Source: Synergistaceae bacterium
GTDB lineage: Bacteria; Synergistota; Synergistia; Synergistales; Acetomicrobiaceae
DNA length: 47,990 nt
Assembly: GCA_012518015.1 (NCBI GenBank)
Contig: JAAYTM010000108.1
Span: 1 to 47,990, forward strand
Reading direction: 5' to 3'
In this document: positions 19,020 through 29,277 of the stretch, piece after piece
How the letters are laid out: each line of letters opens with the position of its first letter
Numbering within the stretch: position 1 is the stretch's first letter
Program-made: the position numbers and the translations under genes
The notes under the pieces: model-generated
Seen by the model: the letters and a program-made list of their open reading frames with translations, nothing else
Told to the model about the DNA's origin: nothing
Database searches by the model: none

Positions 19020-19939
19020 AGAAAGACCCTCCCCTCTCTAGCCTTATCACCGTTCAATATCACGATCTCGCCAGGAAGCAAACCCTCTTCTACGAAGTAC
19101 ATGTTGCCTTCCATGGGAATGCCTTTTATTTCCTTAAAAGTTGCCAAACCTTTAGAGACTACATACACTCCTTGCTTGCCTTTCTTGAAAATTACGCTTT
19201 CTTCGGGAAGGAGCACCCCGTGCCTTCTGCCTTCGTATATCATGAAGTTTAATTTGCGATCAATCGTCAAATGAGCAGGAAAATACGGCGTCAAGGCAAT
19301 GTTAACCCTTGCCTTCAATCCTAAAATTTCCTTCGCAAGCACTTCAACCCTAAAGGGAACGTCCATTTCATCAAGTCGTATCCACAGAAAATTTTTCTGC
19401 AGATTTTCTTTCACCTTGGGCGTCAAATACACATAGAAGACACAGCGTAACGCCTGCGGTAAGGGAATAACTTTTCCAATGAGTGTCCCCTTTTGCACGT
19501 TAACTCCTTGTGGCACAGTCCTTGCCTTTACCGCTTTGGGCAAATTGTCGTAATCCAACCAAACCCTGGCAAAGTTCCAATTTCCTTCTTCTCCGTCCAG
19601 CGCCGGAACAAAATAACCAGCCTTTGGCGCCCAAATCACCTTTCGTTCAGCGCCCTCTATGACAGCAATGGCCTCGCCTTTAGCTACTCTGGCCACCTTT
19701 CCGCCGTTAACAAATTTAAGGACGCCCTTTACCGGCGAGCTAACTACCTCTTCCTGCCACAATAACCAACCTTCTACGGGAAATTCATCAACGTGCAGGG
19801 CGGGCTTTGCCACAACCACATTAGGGTGCTTAAAACGGTGATGGTTTTGCCAAGCCAAAAAGAAAAACACCGCTAATGAGACAAGCACTACACACCATAT
19901 GGCATAAATGATTTGAGCGAAACCTTTGTTCTCTTTCAT
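19013..19939 (-). CDS. HlyD-like membrane protein of unknown function
   Basis: One N-terminal TM segment followed by biotinyl-lipoyl/beta-barrel-like sequence; overlaps yggS start. Confidence 0.6.
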   Translation of the reverse strand: MKENKGFAQIIYAIWCVVLVSLAVFFFLAWQNHHRFKHPNVVVAKPALHVDEFPVEGWLLWQEEVVSSPVKGVLKFVNGGKVARVAKGEAIAVIEGAERKVIWAPKAGYFVPALDGEEGNWNFARVWLDYDNLPKAVKARTVPQGVNVQKGTLIGKVIPLPQALRCVFYVYLTPKVKENLQKNFLWIRLDEMDVPFRVEVLAKEILGLKARVNIALTPYFPAHLTIDRKLNFMIYEGRRHGVLLPEESVIFKKGKQGVYVVSKGLATFKEIKGIPMEGNMYFVEEGLLPGEIVILNGDKAREGRVFLW

Positions 19940-19961
19940 CTCCGTGTATATTTACATATGC

Positions 19962-22181
19962 CTAATCGCATTTACAGTAATCGCAACTAATGCATCGTTC
20001 ACACCCTTCTGCGTGAATTAAGGGAGCACCACAAACGGGACACATATCTCCTCTTTCTTGCACTTCCACCAATTTGCCCAAAGCCTTTTCCAATCCCCTC
20101 GCTATTGCGTCAGGCAAACTCAAAATCAAAGAATCGCCTTCAAGAAAGGGAGTGCTTCCTCCTATTCCTTTTAACTGCTTTATTATTTCGTCTATAGGTA
20201 TGCCACTTCTTAGCGCCAAAGAAATTAACCTTCCCAAAGCCTCTGTGTGCGCTTGCGTATCTTTGCCAGACTTCCCCAAAGTAGCAAACACTTCAAAGGG
20301 CTGACCATCGATAAAGTTCAAAGTAAGATAGAGATTGCCATAGCTTGTCCCAATTTTAACGGTCTTTCCCGAAAGCACAGGAGGGCGTTTTTTAGGCTTA
20401 ACATAGCCTTGTTCAACGACGCTCATTACGGTAATTTTATCGCTTTCTTTTCCCGTTTCTTGCTTGGCGCCTACGTAAAGCACTTGATCTTCCTTGCACC
20501 TGTCCCTAAAAATTGTTATTCCCTTGCAACCAAGCTCGTATGCCAACAAAAAGGATTTTTTTACATCCTCTACAGAAGCATCGTGGGGTAAGTTTATGGT
20601 TTTACTCACTGCATTATCGGTAAACTCCTGAAAAGCTGCCTGCATCCTTACGTGCCATTCAGGGACGATGTCGTGCGCTGTTACGAAGACTTTTTTTATG
20701 TCTTCGGGTAAATCCAAATCCCTTAGGGATCCCTTGGTCAATATCTCCTCGATCAGCTCTTCAGTATATAATCCCTCTTCTTTAAGGGCATCAAGCAGAA
20801 TTTCATTGACGTAAGTCAAGCTAGCACTTCCACCAAAGGCCTTTCGTTTATAAGCCAGAGCAAAGACTGGTTCTATGCCACTTGATACCTCGGCAATGAG
20901 CGAGATGGTCCCTGTAGGCGCAATGGTGGTAACTGTGGCGTTTCTCATTAAAATGCCGCTTTCTTCCCACTTGCTTCCCTTCCATGCAGGGAAGGGGCCC
21001 CTTTCTTCTGCAAGTTTTGAACTTTCCTCATGTCCAATTTTGCTTATAAAGCACATCACTTGACGAGCAAGCTCCAGTGCATCCTCGCTATCGTAAGGAA
21101 TGCGAGCCTTGAAAAGTACGTCAGCCCAACCCATAACACCTAATCCAATTTTTCTTGTAGTTTTAGTCCTATCGGCAATTTCTTTTATTGGGAATTGGTT
21201 TATCTCGATCACGTCATCCAAAAAACGAACTGCCATTCGAGTAGTTTGTTCTAGCTTATCCCAATCAATTTCGCGATTTGACAAAATCATGTTTGATAAG
21301 TTAATACTTCCCAAATTGCATGATTCGAAGGGTAAAAGTGGCTGCTCTCCACAGGGATTGGTGGCAACAATGGAACCCAAATGGGGTGTGGGATTTGAAG
21401 CTTCGATTTTATCCAGAAAAATCATTCCGGGATCACCCGTCTTCCAGGCCATTTCGCATATGAGATCGAATAAATACAGTGCCTTGATTCTATCCACTAC
21501 TTCTTTTGTTCGCGGATTTATCAGATCCCAATCTTCATCGTTTAAAATAGCTCGCATAAACTTTTGAGTGACACCTATTGAAATGTTAAAATTTCTTAAC
21601 TTGCCTTCTTCTACCTTAGCCTTGATGAATTTAACCACATCGGGATGATCGGCATTTAATATCCCCATGTTGGCACCGCGCCTCATTCCACCCTGTTTTA
21701 CTACGTCGGTGGTGTGATCAAAAAGCTCCATAAAAGAGACCGGGCCCGAGGCGACGCCTTTAGTGCTCTTTACAATATCACCATAAGGACGAAGTGACGA
21801 AAAATTAAACCCCGTCCCTCCGCCGGATTTATGCACCAGGGCAGTATATTTAAGAGCATCAAATATCTCTTCCATGCTATCGCCGATAGGCAGGACAAAA
21901 CAAGCCGATAGTTGCCCTGCAGATGTTCCGGCATTCATCAACGTGGGAGAATTGGGCAAAAAATCAAGTCTTGCCATCATACCGAAAAACCTTTCGGCCC
22001 ACTCTTTTTCCGATCCTTCATCGCCAAAGGATCCTTCGGCCTTTGCAACAGCACGTGCTACCCGCCATAACATGTTCTCGGGCGTTTCTATTAGATTTCC
22101 CTTTTCATCTTTTAATAAATATCTACGCTCTAAAACCTTGATCGCATTTTGTGAAAAAGAAGGCCTTATTTGTTCAGACAT
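19962..22181 (-). CDS. nrdJ: Adenosylcobalamin-dependent (class II) ribonucleotide reductase
   Basis: LPNSPTLMNAG, NPCGEQPLLPFESCNLGSINL, C-terminal Cys-rich CPVCGAPLIHAEGCERCISCDYCKCD. Confidence 0.95.
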   Translation of the reverse strand: MSEQIRPSFSQNAIKVLERRYLLKDEKGNLIETPENMLWRVARAVAKAEGSFGDEGSEKEWAERFFGMMARLDFLPNSPTLMNAGTSAGQLSACFVLPIGDSMEEIFDALKYTALVHKSGGGTGFNFSSLRPYGDIVKSTKGVASGPVSFMELFDHTTDVVKQGGMRRGANMGILNADHPDVVKFIKAKVEEGKLRNFNISIGVTQKFMRAILNDEDWDLINPRTKEVVDRIKALYLFDLICEMAWKTGDPGMIFLDKIEASNPTPHLGSIVATNPCGEQPLLPFESCNLGSINLSNMILSNREIDWDKLEQTTRMAVRFLDDVIEINQFPIKEIADRTKTTRKIGLGVMGWADVLFKARIPYDSEDALELARQVMCFISKIGHEESSKLAEERGPFPAWKGSKWEESGILMRNATVTTIAPTGTISLIAEVSSGIEPVFALAYKRKAFGGSASLTYVNEILLDALKEEGLYTEELIEEILTKGSLRDLDLPEDIKKVFVTAHDIVPEWHVRMQAAFQEFTDNAVSKTINLPHDASVEDVKKSFLLAYELGCKGITIFRDRCKEDQVLYVGAKQETGKESDKITVMSVVEQGYVKPKKRPPVLSGKTVKIGTSYGNLYLTLNFIDGQPFEVFATLGKSGKDTQAHTEALGRLISLALRSGIPIDEIIKQLKGIGGSTPFLEGDSLILSLPDAIARGLEKALGKLVEVQERGDMCPVCGAPLIHAEGCERCISCDYCKCD

Positions 22182-22188
22182 TTACAGA

Positions 22189-22881
22189 TCACTCCTCCTG
22201 CGATGCATTCTTGCCGCGTGGTTTCATCACGTTCGCCTGGAGAATCGTGCTATCTAAAAAGATTTTCAGCACATCGTTTACGCTTGACAAGACCAGAAAA
22301 GCCCCAGCTTCCACGAGTTCTTCCTCGCTTGATGGTCCAGTAGTCACTCCTATACCAACTATACCGGCATTTTTTGCGGTGAGCATATCGATAACAGTGT
22401 CTCCAACATAAGCTACTTGGTCGCAGTCAACTCCTAAGCTTTCAATTGCCTCTAAAAGGATGTAGGGTTCGGGCTTAGGTATATTTACCTCCTCTAAGCC
22501 CAAAACTAAATCAAAATACTCTCCCAAACCTAGATGATCAATGGCTTTTTTAACACTTCTTCTATTTGAAGTAATTGCAAGCTTCAATCCCCTATCTCTT
22601 AATGCTTTTAAAGTTTCAGGCACGCCAGGAAAAGGTCTCATTTTCTCATATTCCAAGGGTCTGCATTCACTTGAGTAAATGTCCAACCACTCCGGCTTTG
22701 CCACCTGCCACAAAACAGATAAAGACTTCTCCATGGGCAAGCCGATTGTGGCCAACACCTCATCGTAACTGACCTTTCGTAATCCCATTATTTCGGCAAA
22801 GCGGTTCATAGCATAAGCTATGGCATGGCTTGTATCAACTAAAGTCATGTCGAAATCAAATATAATCGCCTTTATCTCCAC
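22189..22881 (-). CDS. HAD superfamily hydrolase (phosphoglycolate phosphatase/PpaX-like)
   Basis: IIFDFDMTLVDTS, TSNRR, PKPEPY, VGDTVIDM. Confidence 0.9.
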   Translation of the reverse strand: MEIKAIIFDFDMTLVDTSHAIAYAMNRFAEIMGLRKVSYDEVLATIGLPMEKSLSVLWQVAKPEWLDIYSSECRPLEYEKMRPFPGVPETLKALRDRGLKLAITSNRRSVKKAIDHLGLGEYFDLVLGLEEVNIPKPEPYILLEAIESLGVDCDQVAYVGDTVIDMLTAKNAGIVGIGVTTGPSSEEELVEAGAFLVLSSVNDVLKIFLDSTILQANVMKPRGKNASQEE

Positions 22882-22914
22882 AAAAACACCTCCGCTTCAA
22901 GTTCAAAGTAAAAA

Positions 22915-23883
22915 TTATGTAGCTTTTTGGATCGAATTAATATTGACGCAAGAGACAGGAAGCTCTCCCTTTGACAATCTATCCACGTTGCTTGCAATAA
23001 AAGCAGGGATACCCTTAAGGGTTTCATCGTTAGTTCCACCAATGTGAGGCGTTACGTAAAAGTTGGGCAGGTTTAATAAAGGATCGTTTGGGTCAGGAGG
23101 CTCCTCCCAGAAAACGTCAAATCCACATCCGGCAATTTTGCGCTCCTTCAAAGCCCTTTCCAGGGCCCTTTTTTGTACTATGTCCGCACGTGCGACATTT
23201 ACCAAAAAGGCGTTCTCGTCCATGCTCTCAAGCACTTCTTCGCCGATTAGCCCTTTGGTCTCGGGAGTCAAGGCCAAAGTTACAACCACAAATCGGCACC
23301 CTTTTACAGCGGCACTTAAATCATCAAGGCTAAAAAATTGAGTTAACGGCAAAGAATCAAATTCCGTTCTCCGTGTTCTGTTCACTCCCACTAAGTTCAC
23401 CTCAAAAGCACTTAAGCGCCTCGCCAAGACCATGCCGACGTTACCCAACCCAACTATGGAAACTCGCTTACGCCAAAGCGTCAAGCCCCTTGGCGAAAAC
23501 ATTTTGCCCCTTTGCAAATTCTCTTGCGATTTATTGTAACCTTTGGCCAAAAGCAGCATATGCAAAATGGCCACTTCGGCAACCCCTTCAGCATTACCAG
23601 TGTTAATGGAAGGAACGTTGCAAACGAAAACACCCTTCGCCGAACAAGCTCCGATGTCGATGCCTTCAACGCCAACTCCCCATTGACAAACCATCTTCAA
23701 GTTTTGCGCAAGAAAAAGCATTTCAACAGTAAAAGGCTCCGTTCCTTTTATGAGAACTTCAGCCCATCGAAGAGGCCTCGGGTCCTCGAGGATATTGGCA
23801 TAGAGAACCTCGTGACCCTTGAAAAGAGGTTCTATTATTTCTTTGAGACGCTCAAAACTCGTGTTAGAAAAAAGCACCTTCAT
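22915..23883 (-). CDS. D-isomer specific 2-hydroxyacid dehydrogenase
   Basis: VGLGNVGMVLARRL Rossmann motif, NVARADIV, GCGFDVFWEEPP, TPHIGG. Confidence 0.9.
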   Translation of the reverse strand: MKVLFSNTSFERLKEIIEPLFKGHEVLYANILEDPRPLRWAEVLIKGTEPFTVEMLFLAQNLKMVCQWGVGVEGIDIGACSAKGVFVCNVPSINTGNAEGVAEVAILHMLLLAKGYNKSQENLQRGKMFSPRGLTLWRKRVSIVGLGNVGMVLARRLSAFEVNLVGVNRTRRTEFDSLPLTQFFSLDDLSAAVKGCRFVVVTLALTPETKGLIGEEVLESMDENAFLVNVARADIVQKRALERALKERKIAGCGFDVFWEEPPDPNDPLLNLPNFYVTPHIGGTNDETLKGIPAFIASNVDRLSKGELPVSCVNINSIQKAT

Positions 23884-24275
23884 GATAGAGCCTCTAAACG
23901 GTCACAAAAGTCCTTGAAGTCTTTTTCATCGATGAGAACGGAGCTTTTAGGACTTTCCCATACTTGAACGTGCTTCAATGCACGCACACCATCATTTATA
24001 AAAGGCGAAATTTCTCTCCAAATCCAAAGAGCTATGTACTCCGCCGACGGCTGTCTTATAATATCGTTGAGACAGGCATGGTCCAGCTTAGATAATATTT
24101 TCTCCTGAATGAGTTCCTTCAACTCAACAAAATCCATGACCATGCCCTCTTCATCGGGGACCCCTTCGATATAGATGGCCCCTCTATAGGTATGTCCATG
24201 TAATTTCTCGCATTTGCCATGATAATCGGGTAAAAAATGTGCGGCATCAAAGGTAAACTCTCGCTTTAATATCAC
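23880..24275 (-). CDS. queD: 6-carboxy-5,6,7,8-tetrahydropterin synthase (QueD/PTPS family)
   Basis: FDAAHFLPDYHGKCEKLHGHTY and DFVELKE. Confidence 0.9.
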   Translation of the reverse strand: MILKREFTFDAAHFLPDYHGKCEKLHGHTYRGAIYIEGVPDEEGMVMDFVELKELIQEKILSKLDHACLNDIIRQPSAEYIALWIWREISPFINDGVRALKHVQVWESPKSSVLIDEKDFKDFCDRLEALS

Positions 24276-25303
24276 CTCAACTCCCTCCCTTTTATCTCGT
24301 CATCTTCAGCTTCTTTTAAAGCCTCAAGCAAGCTAATTTGTAACGGCAAAGCATCATCTTTTGTCAACCCAAACAATCTTTTCATCGAAAGGGCATTTTG
24401 AACTGCGTAATCTTTATAGCAATTATTGAACATTATAAATACCCTTTTGGGCAAAGCCATGCTTAATGCAAGATCTCTCCATAACTCCAACTCTTTGAGG
24501 GTATATTTGTATTTGTATTTCTCTTGAACTGTAGCCCCCTTACTCCATCCTGCCGCATTTCTTCCGTGGAATCTAACTATGCTTCCCCAAGAAGCGGTTA
24601 CATACCAATCATTTGGTATCGTCCACGACAACGCAGGCTCATCGACAGCCACGTAGGCCATATTTTCTTCTGTCAGTAAACCCAAGAACCTATCTTTCGC
24701 CTTTTCACTGAACCATGAAACATGCCTTACTTCTATGGCGATATGATAGGATGGAAGCATCTCGCGTATCCTTTTCATGTATACAAGCCATCGCTCATCG
24801 AACCTCGTGTATGGAGAAAACTGAAATAAGACGTAACCTAATCTTTTCGTCGATTTCAGGATAGAAAGCAAAGATCTATATTCTTCAAGTAATTGCCTTC
24901 TAGTCTTTTTATCCAGATGCTTTAAAGTAACGCGCATTGTTTTTTCGCCAAGTTTCGCCCTGCACCAAAGCGGCAGGTTCCTCGTTGAAACAAAATGGTT
25001 TGTAAAAAGCGCGTGCGCTTTGACGTTGAACAAAAATTCCGGCGGCGTTGCAGCTATCCAAGAATAAATTGCCGATGGACCGGGCAAGGCATAAAAGAAG
25101 CTATCTGCTTCTACTGTGTCAAAAAATGAGGAATAATACCGCAATCTTTCCCTGCCCTTTTGACAATTCTTGGGATACCACTCGCTGGAAAGAAGTGACT
25201 TATCGGCCCAAGAGCAGGTGCCAATCCTAAAATCTACATCCAACTTCATAATCCGCTTTATTCCCTCCGCCTCGAGCCATGTCCAATTTGCAAATTTATA
25301 CAA
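24272..25303 (-). CDS. DUF72 domain protein
   Basis: RIGTCSWADKSLLSSEWYP, FDTVEADSFFYALP, VLFQFSP, AIEVRHVSW, FNNCYKDYAVQNA; true start may be 25249. Confidence 0.85.
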   Translation of the reverse strand: MYKFANWTWLEAEGIKRIMKLDVDFRIGTCSWADKSLLSSEWYPKNCQKGRERLRYYSSFFDTVEADSFFYALPGPSAIYSWIAATPPEFLFNVKAHALFTNHFVSTRNLPLWCRAKLGEKTMRVTLKHLDKKTRRQLLEEYRSLLSILKSTKRLGYVLFQFSPYTRFDERWLVYMKRIREMLPSYHIAIEVRHVSWFSEKAKDRFLGLLTEENMAYVAVDEPALSWTIPNDWYVTASWGSIVRFHGRNAAGWSKGATVQEKYKYKYTLKELELWRDLALSMALPKRVFIMFNNCYKDYAVQNALSMKRLFGLTKDDALPLQISLLEALKEAEDDEIKGRELR

Positions 25304-25346
25304 AGGAGAAGGCCCGAAATAAATTAGTTTCCTAGGGATTATTTAA

Positions 25347-26699
25347 TTACTTAGGCAAGTTCCAGGAGGCAAGATTTTCAAATCGCGTATATTCCTTGAA
25401 GAAGAGTAACTGAACCGTTCCAGTGGGACCATTTCTATGTTTTGCAATTATTAGATCCGCAACATTGTCGTCACTTTCGTTTTCATTGTAATAACCCTTC
25501 CTGTAAAGAAAGACCACCAAATCGGCATCTTGTTCTATGGCACCGCTATCCCGGAGATCTGCAAGTTGAGGTTTTTTTACCTGTCTTTGCTCAACAGCAC
25601 GAGACAGCTGTGAAAGTGCCAGAACAGGTACGTTTAATTCCCTTGCTACGCCTTTTAGAGATTTTGATATTTCAGCAACTTCCTGTTGCTTGTTTTCCAC
25701 CCTTCTCGATAAGCTCATCAATTGAAGGTAGTCGACAATTATAAGTCCCAAATTTGGATATTGCGCTTTAAATCTCCTAGCTCTAGCGCGAAGATCTAAA
25801 GTGGACAGAAAAGAGCTATCGTCAATGTAGATCGGAGCTTCATTCAACGTGCCGGCGGCTTTAACAAGTTCATCCCAGGCACCTTCCGGAAAAACCCCGG
25901 TTCGCATATCATGAATGTTAACTTTGGCTTCAGACCCGAGCAACCGCAGTAAAAGCTGTTCAGCCCCCATCTCCAAGCTAAATATCAATACGGGAGTTTT
26001 CTGTGCTATAGCCACATGCTGCGCTATGTTCAAGGCCAAGGCGGTCTTTCCCATGGAGGGGCGAGCGGCTAGAATGGCCAAAGATCCTGGATGAAACCCT
26101 CCCGTGATCCGATCAAAGTCGATATAACCTGAAGGAATTCCGGTAACAACCTTGCCCTTACTAAATTGTTTTTCTAAATCTTTGAAGGATGCCTTTAATA
26201 TCTCTCCTATCTTTTTAAATACTACTAAATTACCGCGAGTTGCAACATCGAAAACAGCCCTTTCGGCCTCATCTAAAATTTCTTCAAACTCCACCTCTTC
26301 TGAGTAACCCAATTTCGTAATATAGGTGCCAACTTGAATCATCTTTCTATGTACAGATTTATCTCTTACAATGCGAGCATGATATTCCACGTTTGCAGTA
26401 GTAGGAACTGTATCTATCAAAGAAGCGATGAACGATTGCCCTCCCAATCTATCGAGGAAGCCTCGGTTTTTTGCCTCCTCTATAAAGGTTAGGGGATCCA
26501 CCGCTTTGTCTTTTTTAAGCATCTCTGAAATAATTTCATATGACAGTTGATGCATAGCATCGTAGAAATCATCTTTTCGCAACGTCTCGACCACATATAA
26601 AGCTGCATCTTTATCGAGCAAGCAAGATCCCAGCACTGCCCTTTCGGCATCGAGATTATGTGGCATTACCCTGTCAATTTCTTGGTTCAAGCTTTTCAC
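25347..26699 (-). CDS. dnaB: Replicative DNA helicase DnaB
   Basis: PHNLDAERAVLGSCLLD, AARPSMGKTALALN, DYLQLM, LSQLSRAVEQR. Confidence 0.97.
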   Translation of the reverse strand: MKSLNQEIDRVMPHNLDAERAVLGSCLLDKDAALYVVETLRKDDFYDAMHQLSYEIISEMLKKDKAVDPLTFIEEAKNRGFLDRLGGQSFIASLIDTVPTTANVEYHARIVRDKSVHRKMIQVGTYITKLGYSEEVEFEEILDEAERAVFDVATRGNLVVFKKIGEILKASFKDLEKQFSKGKVVTGIPSGYIDFDRITGGFHPGSLAILAARPSMGKTALALNIAQHVAIAQKTPVLIFSLEMGAEQLLLRLLGSEAKVNIHDMRTGVFPEGAWDELVKAAGTLNEAPIYIDDSSFLSTLDLRARARRFKAQYPNLGLIIVDYLQLMSLSRRVENKQQEVAEISKSLKGVARELNVPVLALSQLSRAVEQRQVKKPQLADLRDSGAIEQDADLVVFLYRKGYYNENESDDNVADLIIAKHRNGPTGTVQLLFFKEYTRFENLASWNLPK

Positions 26700-27139
26700 G
26701 CCTCCACTTTTAACTTCATTTCCACTTCAACATCTGTGTGAAGTTTTATCTTTATGGGATAAAGACCAAGCTCTTTAATGGGTTCTTCCATTTTTATAAG
26801 CCTTTTATCCACTTCAACTCCCAACTGCTCTAAAATAGCCTCGCTGATGTGGGCATTGGTAACACTTCCAAATAACTTTCCCTTTTCCCCTGCGCTAACG
26901 CGTATAGTTACTTGCTTGCCTTGAAGTAGTTTTGATTTTTCACGCGCCTCCTCTTCCATCTTTTGCGCTCGTCTCTCCTCAACTTTTTTAATTTCCTCTA
27001 GCTTTTTAATTTTACCGGGCGTTGCTTCCTCAGCTAGACCACGAGGTATCAAATAGTTTCTCGCGTAACCATCAGCAACCTTTACGAGATCTCCTCTCTT
27101 TCCCAATTTATCAACATCCTGCTTCAAAATTACCTGCAA
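26696..27139 (-). CDS. rplI: 50S ribosomal protein L9
   Basis: MQVILKQDVDKLGKRGDLVKVADGYARNYLIPRG. Confidence 0.97.
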   Translation of the reverse strand: MQVILKQDVDKLGKRGDLVKVADGYARNYLIPRGLAEEATPGKIKKLEEIKKVEERRAQKMEEEAREKSKLLQGKQVTIRVSAGEKGKLFGSVTNAHISEAILEQLGVEVDKRLIKMEEPIKELGLYPIKIKLHTDVEVEMKLKVEA

Positions 27140-27145
27140 ATCAGA

Positions 27146-28102
27146 TCACCTCCAAAATTTTGACCGAAGATCCACTAAAATGTCCAAAAAACCTAACATT
27201 ATCACAACCATAGAGAGGATCGGAACAAATATAATCATTACCACGACTAAAATGCCGACCCATCTTTTCATGTTATGTTTTGATAATTTCGATAATAAAT
27301 ACCAAACAGTCGCCAAACCTTGAATCAAAAAGATCATCATTGAAATAACTTTTAAGTTTAAGCCCACTACATATAGCACACCAATATTATTACCGCTGCG
27401 GCCAAAAAAAGAAAGAACAAGGGCAATGAAAAAAGCGAACAAGGTGCTCTTAGGAAAACGCCACTCGCCTAAAGGAGGCATCCCAGGCAAGAAAACTATC
27501 CTGAACCTTCGGGCAATTTTCTCGCTAATAACATAACTTATGACGCAATCCAAAAAGGAGGCAGCCATTAAAATGGCTGGCAAGATATGTACCATTATTC
27601 TACTCATAGTCTCAACCTGCATCCTCATTGTCTCTAAAAAAGCTTCTCCATGACTGCCAGAAAGCACGCCCATGACATTATTGAAAGATTCCATAAGGGT
27701 GTCGGGATCAATTGCGAAGGGGTTCATACCTGTCAGCAATTTTACTAAAGCCATGAGGACAAGTTTGCAAGAAAGAGAAATCAAAAAGCCATAGGACAAA
27801 ATATCGGACACCTTTTCAAAGCGCCTCCCCAAAACGCCAAGTGATACACCCATCAAAGCAAACCCGAAAAGAAAAAAGAACCCTCCTAGCAATCCCAGGA
27901 CGAATGTCGTAAGGACAAAAGCTACGAAGGCTCCTGTAAAGGCATTTTGAACGGGCACTTTAAGCCCGAGTATTACCAGCGGCACGGGGCAAAAAAAGGA
28001 TATTATAATTCCGATGACCGGCAAAAAATGACTAGCCAGAAACAGGACGACAGAAAGCGCGACTAGTAACGATGTTTCTACCATGGTTCGAGTACTTTTC
28101 AT
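27146..28102 (-). CDS. DUF2232 (YybS-like) membrane protein
   Basis: Multi-TM 318-aa protein between rplI and rpsR, the usual neighbourhood of this family. Confidence 0.75.
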   Translation of the reverse strand: MKSTRTMVETSLLVALSVVLFLASHFLPVIGIIISFFCPVPLVILGLKVPVQNAFTGAFVAFVLTTFVLGLLGGFFFLFGFALMGVSLGVLGRRFEKVSDILSYGFLISLSCKLVLMALVKLLTGMNPFAIDPDTLMESFNNVMGVLSGSHGEAFLETMRMQVETMSRIMVHILPAILMAASFLDCVISYVISEKIARRFRIVFLPGMPPLGEWRFPKSTLFAFFIALVLSFFGRSGNNIGVLYVVGLNLKVISMMIFLIQGLATVWYLLSKLSKHNMKRWVGILVVVMIIFVPILSMVVIMLGFLDILVDLRSKFWR

Positions 28103-28125
28103 CTAAATACCTCCCGGTAAAAAAA

Positions 28126-28147
28126 GGGGAGAGAACATCCTCTCCCC
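28126..28147 (-). terminator. Intrinsic terminator of rpsF-ssb-rpsR
   Basis: ggggagag / ctctcccc arms, T-run on minus strand. Confidence 0.8.
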
Positions 28148-28176
28148 AAATCGTTGCCAGTTTGATAGTTTATAAA

Positions 28177-28413
28177 CTACTCTACCGTGAACGGCAAAAG
28201 CGCCATGAACCTGGCCCTTTTAATGGCCCTAGCAAGTTGTCTCTGGTGTTTGGCACAATTTCCCGTCACCCTATGGGGCAAAATCTTTCCCCTCTCGGTC
28301 AAAAATTTCTTAAGCTGTTCAACATTTTTGTAATCCACGTATTCTATCTTATTCGCACAAAAACTGCACACCTTAGGACGACGTCTTCGACGTCTAAACT
28401 CCGCCATGCACAA
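28177..28413 (-). CDS. rpsR: 30S ribosomal protein S18 (Cys/His-containing form)
   Basis: [18 protein letters not shown]...[31 protein letters not shown]. Confidence 0.97.
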   Translation of the reverse strand: MCMAEFRRRRRRPKVCSFCANKIEYVDYKNVEQLKKFLTERGKILPHRVTGNCAKHQRQLARAIKRARFMALLPFTVE

Positions 28414-28432
28414 TAACCTCCCTTTTCAAAAA

Positions 28433-28906
28433 CTAAAATGGGATATCAGCCTCTTCCCCTTCATCTTCCATCTCAGATATATCCGTGGGAAATTCATCGG
28501 GGAATTCATCCCTTAAGCTTCCAATGGTCGATGCAGGCTCCGGAAATGCCCTATAATCTTGCGATTCGCGAGATCCACCGCTTAAAAAGATGACGTTTTG
28601 CGCCACAACCTCCGTGACCCATCGCCTCTCGCCGACTTTAGTTTCATAGCTTCTAACCTGTAACCTTCCCTCAACTAATACAGGACGCCCTTTATGTAAA
28701 TACTTCTCGCAATTTTCAGCTTGATTGCCCCACACGACTACGGGGATGAAGTCGGTACGCTCCTGCTGATTGCCATCGTGATCTCTCCAACTGCGTCCCA
28801 CAGCTACAGTGAGCCTTGCCACTGCCTGTTTGGAGGCAGTATACCTTATCTCGGGATCGCGAGCAAGGTTCCCCATCAGTATTATTCTATTGTATCCTCG
28901 CGCCAT
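28433..28906 (-). CDS. ssb: Single-stranded DNA-binding protein
   Basis: YNRIILMGNLARDPEIRYTAS OB fold, acidic tail ending DIPF. Confidence 0.97.
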   Translation of the reverse strand: MARGYNRIILMGNLARDPEIRYTASKQAVARLTVAVGRSWRDHDGNQQERTDFIPVVVWGNQAENCEKYLHKGRPVLVEGRLQVRSYETKVGERRWVTEVVAQNVIFLSGGSRESQDYRAFPEPASTIGSLRDEFPDEFPTDISEMEDEGEEADIPF

Positions 28907-28918
28907 TTTTATCTTCTC

Positions 28919-29203
28919 CTACTTCTCATCAAGACGTACTATCAAATGCCTCAAAACAGAATCGCGCAACTTCAATAACCGCTCCACCTCGCCTATATGG
29001 GAAGGCTCCAAGTTGAAATCGAGCAAGGCGTAATACCCTTCTGTTTGCTTCTTAATAGGGTATGCCAGTCTCCTTTTTCCCCAGATATCAGCCTTGAGAA
29101 ATTCTCCTCCTAAGCCTTTAATAATCTCAGAAATTTCATCGACCTGAACTTTTACTTCCTCAGTATCGGGATGAATAAGCACCATCAACTCATAGGGTCG
29201 CAT
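28919..29203 (-). CDS. rpsF: 30S ribosomal protein S6
   Basis: MRPYELMVLIHPD..., WGKRRLAYPIKKQTEGYYALLDF. Confidence 0.97.
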   Translation of the reverse strand: MRPYELMVLIHPDTEEVKVQVDEISEIIKGLGGEFLKADIWGKRRLAYPIKKQTEGYYALLDFNLEPSHIGEVERLLKLRDSVLRHLIVRLDEK

Positions 29204-29277
29204 ATCATCAACACCTCCTCCCTTTGGCCTTTAAGATCCCCTCGCTATGAAGGGGATAGGGACACCAACGAAAGAGC

